Assembly: GCA_003527885.1 (NCBI GenBank)
Contig: DPWB01000152.1
Location: forward strand, 1 to 6,596
Direction of reading: 5' to 3'
DNA from: Candidatus Competibacteraceae bacterium
GTDB taxonomy: Bacteria; Pseudomonadota; Gammaproteobacteria; Competibacterales; Competibacteraceae
DNA: 6,596 nucleotides
Below, in pieces: positions 5,772 through 6,596 of this stretch. The notes under the pieces are model-generated. The model ran no database searches and was not told the DNA's origin. It was given only the letters and a program-made list of their open reading frames with translations. Each line of letters starts with the position of its first letter. Within the stretch, counting starts at the first letter, position 1. Position numbers and translations under genes: made by a program.

Positions 5772-5799
5772 AGCTTGTTGTGCAACCGGCTCCTACAAG
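5772..5799 (-). repeat. GTAGGAGC motif, possible REP-element remnant
   Basis: On the minus strand the sequence reads CTTGTAGGAGCCGGTTGC (from 5799 down). The GTAGGAGCCGG head resembles the start of GTAG-type repetitive extragenic palindromes known from Pseudomonas and other gammaproteobacteria. The expected palindromic hairpin after the head is poor here, only a short GTTG/CAAC pairing. It occurs once in the window and is intergenic, as REPs are. This is a resemblance only. Confidence 0.22.
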
Positions 5800-5885
5800 A
5801 GTTGCGCCCGGTCGAAATTCCGTGCGGAACATGATGAACCGGCACCTCCTGATGGTTTCTCAACCCCAACGCACTCCATACCAAA

Positions 5886-5890
5886 GGGGA
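5886..5890 (+). promoter_or_regulatory. Ribosome binding site of pckG
   Basis: GGGGA at 5886-5890 (within AAAGGGGA) ends 8 nt before ATG 5899. An in-frame TAA at 5893-5895 lies just upstream of the ATG, so no longer N-terminus is possible in this frame. Confidence 0.7.
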
Positions 5891-5898
5891 TTTAAGCA

Positions 5899-6596
5899 AT
5901 GGCAATCGCTCATGATGGTAAAAACCGGACCAGCAACGCCAAGTTGTTGAAATGGGTGGATGAAATCGCCGAACTGACCCAGCCCGACCGCGTGGTCTGG
6001 TGCGACGGTTCAGAAGAGGAATACAACCGGCTCTGCAACGAAATGGTCGCGGCCGGTACCTTCACCAAGCTGAATCCGGCCAAGCGCCCCAATTCGTATC
6101 TCGCCCGCTCCCATCCGTCGGATGTGGCGCGCGTCGAAGACCGCACCTTCATCTGCTCGGAAAACAAGGAAGACGCCGGCCCGACCAATAACTGGGCACC
6201 TCCGGCCGAAATGCGCGCGCAGCTCAAAGAGCAGTTCAAGGGCTGTATGCGCGGCCGCACCATGTATGTGATCCCGTTCAGCATGGGGCCGATCGGCAGC
6301 CCGATTGCCCAGATCGGCATTGAAATCACCGACTCGGCTTACGTGGTCGTCAACATGCGCATCATGACCCGCATGGGTCAGAAAGTGCTCGACACCCTGG
6401 GCAGCGACGGCTTCTTCATCCCCTGCGTCCATTCGGTCGGCGCACCGTTGACCCCCGGTCAGAAAGACGTGCCGTGGCCGTGTGAGCCGGACATCAGCCG
6501 TAAGGCCATTGTCCATTATCCCGAAACCCGCGAAATCTGGTCGTATGGCTCCGGCTACGGCGGCAATACCCTGCTCGGCAAGAAGTGCCTGGCGCG
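5899..6596 (+). CDS. pckG: Phosphoenolpyruvate carboxykinase (GTP), N-terminal fragment
   Basis: First 232 residues of the cytosolic enzyme that converts oxaloacetate and GTP to phosphoenolpyruvate, GDP and CO2, a gluconeogenic or anaplerotic step next to the TCA cycle. The gene runs off the right edge; the family is about 600 residues long, so about 60% is missing. Diagnostic stretches of the GTP-type (not ATP-type) enzyme are [15 protein letters not shown] (31-45), [19 protein letters not shown] (66-84), where R70 matches rat R87 that binds substrate, [12 protein letters not shown] (88-99), [18 protein letters not shown] (119-136), and [15 protein letters not shown] at the end. In that last motif Y220 and K229 match rat Y235 and the Mn-ligand K244. 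The P-loop and the remaining metal site lie beyond the window. ATG 5899 is the only possible start, because a TAA precedes it in frame, and it has a good ribosome binding site. No clear promoter was found in the 5630-5898 gap. Confidence 0.97.
   Translation, partial: MAIAHDGKNRTSNAKLLKWVDEIAELTQPDRVVWCDGSEEEYNRLCNEMVAAGTFTKLNPAKRPNSYLARSHPSDVARVEDRTFICSENKEDAGPTNNWAPPAEMRAQLKEQFKGCMRGRTMYVIPFSMGPIGSPIAQIGIEITDSAYVVVNMRIMTRMGQKVLDTLGSDGFFIPCVHSVGAPLTPGQKDVPWPCEPDISRKAIVHYPETREIWSYGSGYGGNTLLGKKCLA

Noticed and set aside
5626..5832. 68-codon minus-strand frame upstream of the small membrane ORF
   Set aside because: Arg/Pro/Thr-rich sequence without pattern. It overlaps the intergenic hairpin and the REP-like motif and has no recognisable start signal.
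5420..5950. 176-codon plus-strand frame running through the gap into pckG
   Set aside because: It overlaps the end of the protease gene and the start of pckG out of frame, its composition is basic and incoherent, and no motif or ribosome binding site is seen.
1..6596. CRISPR arrays, tRNA/rRNA genes, insertion sequences, toxin-antitoxin or anti-phage clusters
   Set aside because: I found no regularly spaced repeats, no tRNA-like cloverleaf, no transposase and no matching gene pairs. The helicase and kinase fragments alone do not make a defence system.

Overview
The window is about 60% GC or higher and lies on a bacterial chromosome, most likely from a gammaproteobacterium. The AcnB end, the sigma/anti-sigma pair and the GTP-dependent PEP carboxykinase all read as that kind of organism. 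A Candidatus Competibacter/Contendobacter-like or methylotroph-like lineage is my guess from protein style, not a demonstrated assignment. Two core carbon-metabolism genes, both cut by the window edges, frame a stretch of accessory and decaying DNA.

Layout. 1-284: C-terminus of aconitase B, followed by a strong 11-bp hairpin (297-326). 392-2447: wreck of a very large fusion helicase (DnaQ-like exonuclease, RecQ, UvrD). Its 5' part runs in one frame to the RecQ Walker A motif. It then jumps, with most of the RecQ core missing, to a second frame that holds the post-core region and the first UvrD motifs. Homology stops near 2415. 2416-2619: on the opposite strand, an isolated piece of a hybrid histidine kinase ATPase domain, abutting the broken helicase. 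2620-2792: no gene; it holds candidate promoter elements.

2793-5429 is the functional centre: three tightly coupled genes for an ECF-type sigma factor, a single-pass anti-sigma factor with an HxxxCxxC zinc motif, and a lipoprotein subtilase (S8). The spacings (7-nt gap, then an ATGA overlap) indicate one operon. The anti-sigma factor should hold the sigma factor at the inner membrane. Its periplasmic domain resembles the subtilase's own propeptide region, which suggests that protease and anti-sigma factor communicate in the cell envelope. The subtilase keeps Asp, His and Ser of the triad but lacks the usual oxyanion-hole Asn.

5432-5629 (minus): a possible small tail-anchored membrane protein, convergent with the protease. 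5630-5898: intergenic, with a GC-rich hairpin and a GTAGGAGC motif reminiscent of REP elements. 5899 to the end: N-terminal 232 residues of GTP-type PEP carboxykinase with a good ribosome binding site. No tRNA, rRNA, CRISPR array or insertion sequence was seen.
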